Source: JAIDVZ01 sp964486285 (GTDB taxonomy: Bacteria; Verrucomicrobiota; Verrucomicrobiia; Opitutales; JAIRKQ01). From it: a stretch of 49,340 nt of DNA. Shown piece after piece: positions 1 to 7,254 of this stretch; the stretch's first letter is position 1; every line of letters begins with the position of its first letter. Under the pieces are notes generated by a model. That model made no database searches. It was not told the origin of the DNA and was given only the letters and a program-made list of their open reading frames with translations. The translations under genes and the position numbers were made by a program. The stretch is from NCBI GenBank assembly GCA_964486285.1, contig CAZALH010000007.1:1-49340 (forward strand), read 5' to 3'.

Positions 1-691
1 TCAACTCATTAAACGCTTGCTGTCGATTTAGGCCACTTCTGTAAAAAAGTTTAAAAATTTGCTTAACTCCGTCAAGTTTAGTATCACTAAAGTTATGACG
101 CTTCAGATTAACGATATTAATAAACCTTACATGAGCAGGATTGCCATCAGCTAACATATATGGTAAAATATCTTGTGTAGCTTTACAACTAGCTCCAACA
201 ATAGCGAATTTACCAACTCGACAAAACTGATGAATTCCTGCACTCCATCCGATATTAGCATAATCATCAACGACAACATGTCCACCAAGTGCAGATTGTG
301 CACTCATAATCACATGGTCTCCTACAATACAATCATGAGCGACATGAGAATACGCTAAAAAAGTATTATAACTTCCAATCTGTGTAAAATTTGTTTCCTT
401 AGTCGCTACATGCATAGTAGAATATTCCCGAAAAACATTATTGTTTCCTATTTTTAATCCGGGTTCACCACCACGATATTTTAAATCATGAGTAAGACCT
501 CCGACATACGCGTATGGGTAAACAATATTATTCTCACCAATTGTAGTATTACCATCTACCGTTGCGTGATGCTTAACAATACATCCTTTCCCTAAACGAA
601 CATGTGCACCAATATAAGCGTACTCTTCCACAATAACATCGTCAGCCAAATATGCCCCAGGTTTAATAATTGCAGTAGCATGAATATTCAT
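1..691 (-). CDS. lpxA: LpxA, UDP-N-acetylglucosamine acyltransferase (partial, 3' end off the window)
   Basis: First enzyme of lipid A synthesis: transfers a 3-hydroxyacyl chain from ACP to UDP-GlcNAc in the cytoplasm. Reading the minus strand from the ATG at 691 gives 230 residues of hexapeptide-repeat protein (recurring I/V-G-x-x-x pattern of a left-handed beta helix) without a stop. The family is about 260 residues, so roughly 30 C-terminal residues lie outside. The catalytic His of the family motif is seen as HVAHDC (His119), and the substrate loop GGLTHDLKYRGGEP is present. The ATG follows the lpxC/fabZ stop by one base, so the two are translationally coupled. Identification is firm. Confidence 0.95.
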   Translation of the reverse strand, partial: MNIHATAIIKPGAYLADDVIVEEYAYIGAHVRLGKGCIVKHHATVDGNTTIGENNIVYPYAYVGGLTHDLKYRGGEPGLKIGNNNVFREYSTMHVATKETNFTQIGSYNTFLAYSHVAHDCIVGDHVIMSAQSALGGHVVVDDYANIGWSAGIHQFCRVGKFAIVGASCKATQDILPYMLADGNPAHVRFINIVNLKRHNFSDTKLDGVKQIFKLFYRSGLNRQQAFNEL

Positions 692-692
692 A

Positions 693-2003
693 CTAGTCCT
701 TTTTATCAACGATTGTAAACATTAGTTCTGCAGACGACACAACTTCACCATTTACACTGCATTTACCAGATGCCACACCAATTCTATTACCACGACTTTT
801 TGTAAGTTTTACATCAATTACTAATTGGTCTCCAGGAACAACAACTTGACGAAACTTTACTTTGTCACAACTCATAAAATACGCTAGCTTATCTTCAACG
901 TTTCCAAGTTTCATCATTAATAAACCTGCCGCTTGTGCCATCGCCTCAATTTGTAACACACCAGGCATTACCGGTTGCCCTGGAAAATGCCCCTGAAAAA
1001 ATGGCTCATTAATCGTTACATTTTTGATTGCTCTTAAACTATTGTCATTTGAAAAATCAATCACACGATCAATTAATAAAAAAGGATACCTATGAGGTAA
1101 CGTATTCATTATTTTATGAATATCCAAGACAGCTTCATCATTCTCAACAAGTTTACTACTCTTAACATTATTTGGTTTATATTTTTGTGAATAAATTTTT
1201 TTCACTAAATCAGCATTTAAAGAATGTCCTGGTCGAACAGCTATAATATGAGCCTTCAAAGGCATGCCTAAAACATATAAATCTCCTATAATGTCTAAAA
1301 TCTTGTGTCTGACAAATTCATCTTCAAAACGAAGAGGTTCTTTGGAAAGAATTTTATCACCCTTGATAACCACTGCAGAATCTAAACTACCACCCTTGAT
1401 TTTTCCAAGCTTTAACAACTCTTCAATATCGTCATAAAACGTAAATGTACGTGCTGGAGCAATATCCGAAATGTAAGTCTGCTCATTTACATCAATAGAT
1501 AAATGTTGAGTATATATTCCACGATCGTCAGCAGATGTACAAGTAATTTTCAACCCATCATACGGAAGTGCAATTAAAGAACGATTTCCAACAGAAACTG
1601 ACACTGGTGCATTAAGTGTTAAAAATTTACGTTCTGCGGATTGCTCAACTATTTCAGCTGATAGTAAAGCGTTGACGTAATGTTTTGCTGATCCATCCAA
1701 AATTGGTGGTTCCGAAGCATTCATTTCAACGATTACATTGTATATATTTAACCCATTCAACGCAGATAATACATGTTCTACTGTCTGAATAGAAGTTTCA
1801 TTTGTACACAAACTGGTACAACGCACAAGTTCTCCAATATTTTTTACATCTGGTCTTATTTCTGGATGACCAAATTGATCTACACGTCTAAATACTATCC
1901 CAGTATTTTCTGGTGCAGGTTTCATTGTTAAACTAACCTCATTGCCAGTGTGTAATGCTTTACCAACAACTGATACTTCTTTTAAAATAGTACGCTGTTT
2001 CAT
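693..2003 (-). CDS. lpxC-fabZ: Bifunctional LpxC-FabZ fusion: UDP-3-O-acyl-GlcNAc deacetylase / 3-hydroxyacyl-ACP dehydratase
   Basis: A single 436-residue chain joins two enzymes. Residues 1 to about 285 are LpxC, the zinc deacetylase that commits the cell to lipid A. The ligands are visible: Glu76/His77 in TVEHVLSAL, His233 and Asp237 in HKILDIIGD, and catalytic His260 in RPGHSLN. Residues about 293-436 are FabZ (hot-dog fold): LPHRYPFLLIDRV, then catalytic His339 in GHFPGQPVMPGV and Glu353 in QIEAMAQAAG, with the correct 14-residue spacing. Both active sites look intact. The fusion is known from Bacteroidota/Chlorobi and, as I recall, several PVC groups, so it supports those lineages over Proteobacteria. 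It sits between smpB (65 bases upstream) and lpxA. Confidence 0.96.
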   Translation of the reverse strand: MKQRTILKEVSVVGKALHTGNEVSLTMKPAPENTGIVFRRVDQFGHPEIRPDVKNIGELVRCTSLCTNETSIQTVEHVLSALNGLNIYNVIVEMNASEPPILDGSAKHYVNALLSAEIVEQSAERKFLTLNAPVSVSVGNRSLIALPYDGLKITCTSADDRGIYTQHLSIDVNEQTYISDIAPARTFTFYDDIEELLKLGKIKGGSLDSAVVIKGDKILSKEPLRFEDEFVRHKILDIIGDLYVLGMPLKAHIIAVRPGHSLNADLVKKIYSQKYKPNNVKSSKLVENDEAVLDIHKIMNTLPHRYPFLLIDRVIDFSNDNSLRAIKNVTINEPFFQGHFPGQPVMPGVLQIEAMAQAAGLLMMKLGNVEDKLAYFMSCDKVKFRQVVVPGDQLVIDVKLTKSRGNRIGVASGKCSVNGEVVSSAELMFTIVDKKD

Positions 2004-2068
2004 TAATATGATAAATTTTGTAAAAGTAACTAAAGACCAGAATCCTTAAAGTAAAGATAATATAAAAC

Positions 2069-2548
2069 TTAATTTCGAAATTTCGACAACATCCTTTGAG
2101 CTTCTCGCAATTCTGTCCGTGACTTTAATACTTCTCTTTTGTCAAAAAATTTCTTACCACGGCATATTGCAATCTCTACTTTTATAAGCCCATGTGATAA
2201 AAATATCTTCAATGGCAAAACTGTTAATCCTTTCTTTTCAATGGCATCCTTTAACTTCTTTATCTCACTTCTGTGAAGAAGAAGTTTTCTTGTACGTGTA
2301 GTTTCATGATTAGAAATATTTCCAAAACTATACTCTGAAATATTAGTATTAAATAAAATAACTTCAGAATGTTTATTAATTTTTACGAACGATTCGGTAA
2401 TTTGAGCACATCCAGCACGTATAGCTTTTACTTCTGTACCAGTTAAAACGATCCCAGCTTCAAATCGTTCCTCAACAAAAAAATTATGGAAAGCTTTCTT
2501 ATTTTTGATGTCTCCCACAAAACTTTTGTCCACCTTAGATTTTGCCAT
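2069..2548 (-). CDS. smpB: SmpB, SsrA (tmRNA)-binding protein
   Basis: Binds tmRNA and delivers it to stalled ribosomes for trans-translation. The 159-residue length is normal. The OB-fold signature GIVLTGTEVKAIR is near residue 35 and the basic tail motif KKFFDKRE is near residue 130, followed by a Lys/Arg-rich end (LSKFRN). The gene starts 10 bases after the rpoZ stop, so it is probably co-transcribed with rpoZ and the lpx genes. The tmRNA gene itself was not found in this window. Confidence 0.95.
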   Translation of the reverse strand: MAKSKVDKSFVGDIKNKKAFHNFFVEERFEAGIVLTGTEVKAIRAGCAQITESFVKINKHSEVILFNTNISEYSFGNISNHETTRTRKLLLHRSEIKKLKDAIEKKGLTVLPLKIFLSHGLIKVEIAICRGKKFFDKREVLKSRTELREAQRMLSKFRN

Positions 2549-2558
2549 ACAGTTTATT

Positions 2559-2765
2559 TTATATCAAACTTGTATCTAAAGTATAAGTTATTTTCCCTTC
2601 AATAATTTCCCTCAAAGCAATATCTTCATTATCTAAATTTTCTAATGAATCTACTAATGGTTTGGCCCCTGCTTTCAATTGCTTCACACGACGAGAAACT
2701 AAATTAATTAAAATATTGGGCTCGCGAATAATTGCAGCTGCCGCTTGTAAATAATCATCACGCAT
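2559..2765 (-). CDS. rpoZ: RpoZ, RNA polymerase omega subunit
   Basis: A 68-residue omega subunit, a chaperone for assembly of the beta-prime subunit. The conserved pattern is visible: a helix with LVSRRVKQL (residues about 22-30), then DIALREIIEGKITY (48-61), equivalent to the family's ALREI-EGKI motif. It is short but within the range of omega proteins. It is the first gene of the leftward unit and is divergent from the MFS gene, sharing a 78-base spacer that holds a palindrome. The identity rests on short motifs, so it is slightly less sure than for its neighbours. Confidence 0.88.
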   Translation of the reverse strand: MRDDYLQAAAAIIREPNILINLVSRRVKQLKAGAKPLVDSLENLDNEDIALREIIEGKITYTLDTSLI

Positions 2766-2794
2766 ATTTTTGGTACCTTTTATAAAAACTTCAA

Positions 2795-2811
2795 TTAAGT
2801 TGAAAACTTAA
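2795..2811. promoter_or_regulatory. 17-base palindrome in the rpoZ/MFS divergent spacer
   Basis: TTAAGTT, three bases, AACTTAA: a perfect 7-base inverted repeat in the middle of the short divergent intergenic region. It could be an operator controlling either or both genes. As RNA it would make only a weak AU stem, so a DNA-binding role is the better guess. Chance occurrence in AT-rich DNA is possible. Confidence 0.35.
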
Positions 2812-2843
2812 GTCAAATCTTTTATCTCAGCATAGTTGTTTTA

Positions 2844-4100
2844 ATGAAAGATTTTAGTAGTATCACTTTAAATAGGTATATTTCCTTTTTCATTTCGTGC
2901 GCAATTATAATTTTTGCCCTACCTGGCCAATCAATGGGGTTTTGTGCATTCACAGAACCAATTTTAGCAACAACCGGATTATCAAGAAATATGTTCAGCA
3001 TAATATACATGTGCTCAACGATCCTTGGATGCTTCGGAGTATTGATAAGCAGTAAATTAGTTGACCGTTTCGGTATTAAACGTTCATTACTTATCACACT
3101 GCCACTATGGATATGTACTTTAATATGTTTTGGATCATGTAGTCGATTTCACTCTTTAGTACAAAATATCATACCAGATACAATATTTTATGTAATATTT
3201 TTTACATCGTTAATATTTATACTACGGTTTCTTGGGCAAAATATGCTTCCTCTGCTGGGAAGGATGCAAATTGTTAGAATATTTACTAATAAACAAGGGC
3301 TAGCAATTGCTTCATGTGGCTTATTTGTATCAATATGCAATGGTATTACGCCATCATTTATGCGATGGTTAACACCAGGAAACGACTGGCAGCACACTTT
3401 CTGTATTTTATCTATAAGTGGAATTGCATTGTTTATGGTAGTTCTAGTTTTCTTAAAAAACAATCATGTAGCAACAGTGCAGACAAATAGTAATTTGAAA
3501 CCAAATGAATTACATATCACTTTTTATTCTCGAAAAAATTTATTAAAAATGCCAGTATTTTGGTGCATAACTTCTGCGCTATGCCTAAATGCGTTTATTG
3601 GGAGTGGAACAGTTGTTCATATCGTTGATATTTTTAGGGAAAAAAATGTCTCTGAAAGTATCGCCCTGAGCAGTTATATACCATTATGTATAGTAACTAC
3701 CATTGCTGGATTTATATTTGGGAAATTAGTAGACTGTAATTATATAAAACTTTCTATTTTGCTGATGTTTTTAGCACAATTCCTTGGATTAACTGGGATA
3801 ACTCTTGCAGAATATAAAGTTTGCATAATATTATATATTGTTTCCATAGGTAGTACCTGGGGTGGTTATGGGGTATTATTAACTGCTGCTTGGTCAAAAA
3901 TATTTGGGCAACAACATATTGGTAATATTTTAGGACTAGTGTACTTCTTAGCTACCATAACTGGCGCAATCAGTGTTCCACTGATGAGTTTTTTTAAATA
4001 TATTTTTGGTTCATATTCTATTTTGTTAACCGTTATCAGGTTAATCATTATAGCCTGTGCTATTTTCTGTATACAAAAATTCCCTAAAAAGATTATTTAA
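2844..4100 (+). CDS. MFS family membrane transporter, substrate unknown
   Basis: A 418-residue, very hydrophobic protein with about 12 predicted membrane segments in two halves. The MFS motif A between segments 2 and 3 is visible as KLVDRFGIKR (residues 71-80, Asp74/Arg75), with a degenerate repeat GKLVD in the second half. The length fits a single-unit symporter or facilitator in the inner membrane. No feature fixes the substrate; candidates in host-associated bacteria include sugars, amino acids and nucleosides. No Shine-Dalgarno is visible before the ATG at 2844. Its end lies 43 bases before the first kinase (or overlaps it if that gene starts at the GTG at 4057), so transporter and kinases may share a transcript. 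Confidence 0.82.
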   Translation: MKDFSSITLNRYISFFISCAIIIFALPGQSMGFCAFTEPILATTGLSRNMFSIIYMCSTILGCFGVLISSKLVDRFGIKRSLLITLPLWICTLICFGSCSRFHSLVQNIIPDTIFYVIFFTSLIFILRFLGQNMLPLLGRMQIVRIFTNKQGLAIASCGLFVSICNGITPSFMRWLTPGNDWQHTFCILSISGIALFMVVLVFLKNNHVATVQTNSNLKPNELHITFYSRKNLLKMPVFWCITSALCLNAFIGSGTVVHIVDIFREKNVSESIALSSYIPLCIVTTIAGFIFGKLVDCNYIKLSILLMFLAQFLGLTGITLAEYKVCIILYIVSIGSTWGGYGVLLTAAWSKIFGQQHIGNILGLVYFLATITGAISVPLMSFFKYIFGSYSILLTVIRLIIIACAIFCIQKFPKKII

Positions 4101-4143
4101 AAAAAAATCGACATTTTTTAGAGAAACTGTACACTCCATCCCC

Positions 4144-5469
4144 ATGTACAGCATTGATAGTTCTAAGCATTCAAACGACGCAGCTAGTTCGCCAATTTCA
4201 GGTAAAGATACCACTCCTTACAGTACCACATACAATTCCAAAGGAAAAGATCCTTCATCTGAACAGATAGCTCTAGACCAAGAAAACTTATGGATACGTA
4301 AAGCAGCAGCCTTATATTCAGAAAATTTTTCTATCCAAGAAACAAAAAACGAATTAGGCTCGGGATCGTACGGAAGTGTCATACATGTAACAGCAAACTA
4401 TTTAGGATCATCAATAGAGCTAGCCAAAAAAATACTAACTTCATCTGATGCCACAATAGAATCCTATATGAACGCTAAACTTAGTAAATATATATGTAAA
4501 GAAATTTTATCCAATGCATGCGAAATATTAAAAATGTCTTGTCACTTAGTTCCTTGTCTGGGATTTAGAAGCTCCAGTGAATCTTCTGATGAAAATAGCG
4601 CTGATAGTTCAGATAATATAGATGATTTTTCATCAGACATAGATTCGTCTTTTTATCGAACTTCTGCTACGATCTCAAGTTCATCAGAAGATGAAATAGA
4701 AGAAGATTATGAAGAATATGAAGAAGAAGTAAGAGATACTGAACTTTTTTTTGAAAAAGTTGACGGCAAGACAATTGACACAAAGACCATCGACGGTATG
4801 TCCACAACACGAAGATTGGAGATTATGCAGGATATATGCAAAGCGCTATCATTATTAAACAAAGCTAACATTGTGCATAGAGATTTAAAGTTAAGCAATG
4901 TAATGATTGACAATAATACCGGAAAAGCGCGCCTCATCGATCTAGGATTTGCAATAGATAGAGAGGATCTCACACAATTTGATCGTAAACAAAATAAAGA
5001 AGATCCATCAAATTATTCTGAACTTTATAACAAGTATTGTGCTCCTATAGAAATTTTTAAAGAACCAAAAATTTCAAAAAATGAACTATTCCAATACTCA
5101 TACGACATATACGGACTAGGAATGATGACGTTATCACTACTTTTTGGTAAATTCGGGGAACAAATAGTAGACACCTACTTTCAAAATTTTCATCATGTCA
5201 GGGGTTTAAATGCAAATGAACAAAAAAAGTCAAACATTAATCCCAAAGAATTAAATGCGCAACAAATGTTATTGTTTGAGCATGAACAATTTTACAAGGA
5301 CATAGATAAAAACGTGGATGAATGCAATGACAACCAGCCTACAGAGAAAAAATATTCTTCAGACCAAATAAAAAAAGTAAAACAATTAATGCGAGATATG
5401 CTTGACCCTACCCCTGAATCACGCCCAAACGCAGACAAGGTATCAGAAAAAATCCAAGAAATAATTTAA
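4144..5469 (+). CDS. Eukaryotic-like Ser/Thr protein kinase 1 with an acidic, serine-rich insertion
   Basis: With the ATG at 4144 the protein has 441 residues; an in-frame GTG at 4057 would add 29 residues but overlaps the transporter by 44 bases. Neither start has a good ribosome site. Kinase landmarks: glycine loop GSGSYGSV (72-79), Lys95/96 in ELAKKIL, catalytic loop VHRDLKLSN (Asp247, Asn252), metal-binding DLG (266-268, replacing DFG), CAPIE (299-303) and the subdomain XI Arg in ESRPNAD (427). All catalytic residues are kept, so it is probably active. Between the two lobes, residues about 143-199 form a Ser/Asp/Glu-rich insertion resembling a CK2-type phosphoacceptor tract. There is no transmembrane segment and no PASTA or other sensor domain. 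It is probably cytoplasmic or a secreted effector; function unknown. Confidence 0.85.
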   Translation: MYSIDSSKHSNDAASSPISGKDTTPYSTTYNSKGKDPSSEQIALDQENLWIRKAAALYSENFSIQETKNELGSGSYGSVIHVTANYLGSSIELAKKILTSSDATIESYMNAKLSKYICKEILSNACEILKMSCHLVPCLGFRSSSESSDENSADSSDNIDDFSSDIDSSFYRTSATISSSSEDEIEEDYEEYEEEVRDTELFFEKVDGKTIDTKTIDGMSTTRRLEIMQDICKALSLLNKANIVHRDLKLSNVMIDNNTGKARLIDLGFAIDREDLTQFDRKQNKEDPSNYSELYNKYCAPIEIFKEPKISKNELFQYSYDIYGLGMMTLSLLFGKFGEQIVDTYFQNFHHVRGLNANEQKKSNINPKELNAQQMLLFEHEQFYKDIDKNVDECNDNQPTEKKYSSDQIKKVKQLMRDMLDPTPESRPNADKVSEKIQEII

Positions 5470-5494
5470 AACCAGAAAAACTAAAACAAACGCC

Positions 5495-5552
5495 ATTTAA
5501 AGATTTAGCATAAAATTACAAATATTTTTATGAATCATCTAAATCTTTAAAT
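5495..5552. promoter_or_regulatory. 14-base perfect inverted repeat between kinase 1 and kinase 2
   Basis: ATTTAAAGATTTAG (5495-5508) is repeated in inverted form at 5539-5552. Inside, CATAAAA and TTTTATG (5509-5515 / 5526-5532) add a second, bulged stem. As RNA this forms a long hairpin just after the kinase 1 stop and could end or stabilise its transcript. There is no run of T directly after it, so it is not a textbook terminator. A tiny AGCA/TGCT stem followed by T-rich sequence at 5570-5590 might serve that purpose. Confidence 0.5.
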
Positions 5553-5631
5553 AGTAAGCTATACACCAGCAAATCTGCTTATTTTTTTACAAAAAAACAA
5601 AAAAAACTTGATTTTTTAAAATATCCATTCA

Positions 5632-7230
5632 ATGCATATGATCATGAACGTAAAAAATACCCCCCAATCACACCCTGCATTAACTTATCGGCGAAATCCA
5701 GGAGAAGAATTGCCTATAAAATCTAATAGGAAAAATGACCATGCCAAAGCTACAGATCTCAATTCATTAAAAATTCTTGGTGCTGGCACAGATGGCAAAG
5801 TACACAAAGTGCACTTATCTTTAAGATTTGACTCTAAACCATTAGACACTTTTGTAGCAAAAAAAATTTTTAATGACCCACGCGTTTTTAACATTGAAAA
5901 ACAATTTTATGAAGAACTAAACACTCAATTAGATTCCCAAAATTTTTACGATAAATACGCACAGGAATTTATTACTGGATACAAAGGTCATGAAATTTCA
6001 TTAGAAAAACCGGCCATATTCTTAGAATTAGGTGACACAGATTTAACAACAAAGTTAGAAGCGGAATGCGAAGCAAACTCTAGTCCTCAACAATGTACTG
6101 AGGAAAATTCAAATACAGATTACCCACAAAAGTATGATAATAGAAACACAAAAATACAAAACAAAGCTATACATATTGCGCAAATTGCAGCTGGACTCCA
6201 TAATTTACATACTCACGGAATAATACATAGAGATTTAAAACCTGAGAATATTATACTAAAAACAACTGAACCAGAAAAACTTAACAACACTACCGATGCA
6301 TCCGAAGCTCCTACCACTCCTAACACTAATACCATTTTAAATGCCAAAATAACAGACCTAGGATCTGCTCTCAAAATAGGAGATACTAGTAACGCAGGTA
6401 GAGCAACCATTTCTAATAAGTACTGTGCTCCTATAGAAATATTCAAATTCATTAAATCCCATGGTCGGAAAAAGTTCAATAAAGAAGCTAAAAAAGAATT
6501 AAAGCATATATTACAACCTTCTTATGACATTCCAGGGCTAGCAAATCTAATTCTTATAAATTTTTTAGGAGATACTGACTTAGGGACAGAAGTTTTAGGA
6601 GAAATATTTAATCTTGCACCCCACAATGATTTTGAAGGGAATATTGCCAATAGGAATATCTTATACCATCTTTTGTCTAACAATGCATCTGGTAAACCTG
6701 CCCTAGCAAATGCAACGTTACATAGCGAACTCAACAGTTGCTTTACACTAAGAATAAATATTAAAACAAGTTCTGACGTATTTCTTATACTTGCATTACA
6801 GGACATACTGGAATCACAGGAAAACCCAGACAAAAAATCACAAAATAAAAACGATTCCAATGAGTCTAACGATAAACCAATACTCAACTATCTAAATGAT
6901 GCCCATATTAGTGATTATAAATTATCTGACGAAGAATTAGAATTCATAAGACAAATTTGTTTACTTTGTCTTGATGAAGATTCTCAAAAACGTCCAACCA
7001 CCGCACAAGTCGGCGAATATTTTGAATTATTTGCTGCTGGATGCAGTGACTTCCAATTGGCCAAACAACTAGTTGAAGAAGATCGTCCAAAGGATTATAT
7101 CATTCAAAAATCAAAATCTGAAACAAAAGATGCTAATACATCAAATTCCACAGACCAAGAATCCAGCCCACAAGAATTAAACATTTCTAGTTCGAACTCA
7201 ACAGGGAACATACTCACTACAAATACATAA
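5632..7230 (+). CDS. Eukaryotic-like Ser/Thr protein kinase 2
   Basis: A 532-residue kinase. Glycine loop GAGTDGKV (50-57), Lys77/78 in FVAKKIF, alpha-C Glu94/95, HRDLKPEN (199-206, fully canonical), DLG (242-244), CAPIE (265-269) and RP (454-455). Insertions rich in Thr/Asn/Pro (about 210-237) and a long spacer (about 275-430) break up the C lobe. Residues about 431-490 form a module shared with the next gene: SDEELEFIRQ, then RPTTAQVGE, FELFAAG and DRP. The last ~40 residues are low-complexity Ser/Asn/Thr. No membrane segment is seen. The start is the ATG at 5632; in-frame ATGs at residues 3 and 5 are equally possible and none has a Shine-Dalgarno. Probably an active kinase; target unknown. 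Confidence 0.87.
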   Translation: MHMIMNVKNTPQSHPALTYRRNPGEELPIKSNRKNDHAKATDLNSLKILGAGTDGKVHKVHLSLRFDSKPLDTFVAKKIFNDPRVFNIEKQFYEELNTQLDSQNFYDKYAQEFITGYKGHEISLEKPAIFLELGDTDLTTKLEAECEANSSPQQCTEENSNTDYPQKYDNRNTKIQNKAIHIAQIAAGLHNLHTHGIIHRDLKPENIILKTTEPEKLNNTTDASEAPTTPNTNTILNAKITDLGSALKIGDTSNAGRATISNKYCAPIEIFKFIKSHGRKKFNKEAKKELKHILQPSYDIPGLANLILINFLGDTDLGTEVLGEIFNLAPHNDFEGNIANRNILYHLLSNNASGKPALANATLHSELNSCFTLRINIKTSSDVFLILALQDILESQENPDKKSQNKNDSNESNDKPILNYLNDAHISDYKLSDEELEFIRQICLLCLDEDSQKRPTTAQVGEYFELFAAGCSDFQLAKQLVEEDRPKDYIIQKSKSETKDANTSNSTDQESSPQELNISSSNSTGNILTTNT

Positions 7231-7254
7231 CTAAAAATTTTATACTCTTACTCT

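Noticed and set aside
4057..4143. GTG start giving kinase 1 an extra 29 residues
   Set aside because: It overlaps the transporter by 44 bases and has no ribosome site. The basic stretch could be real, but the ATG at 4144 is the simpler choice; kept as an alternative.
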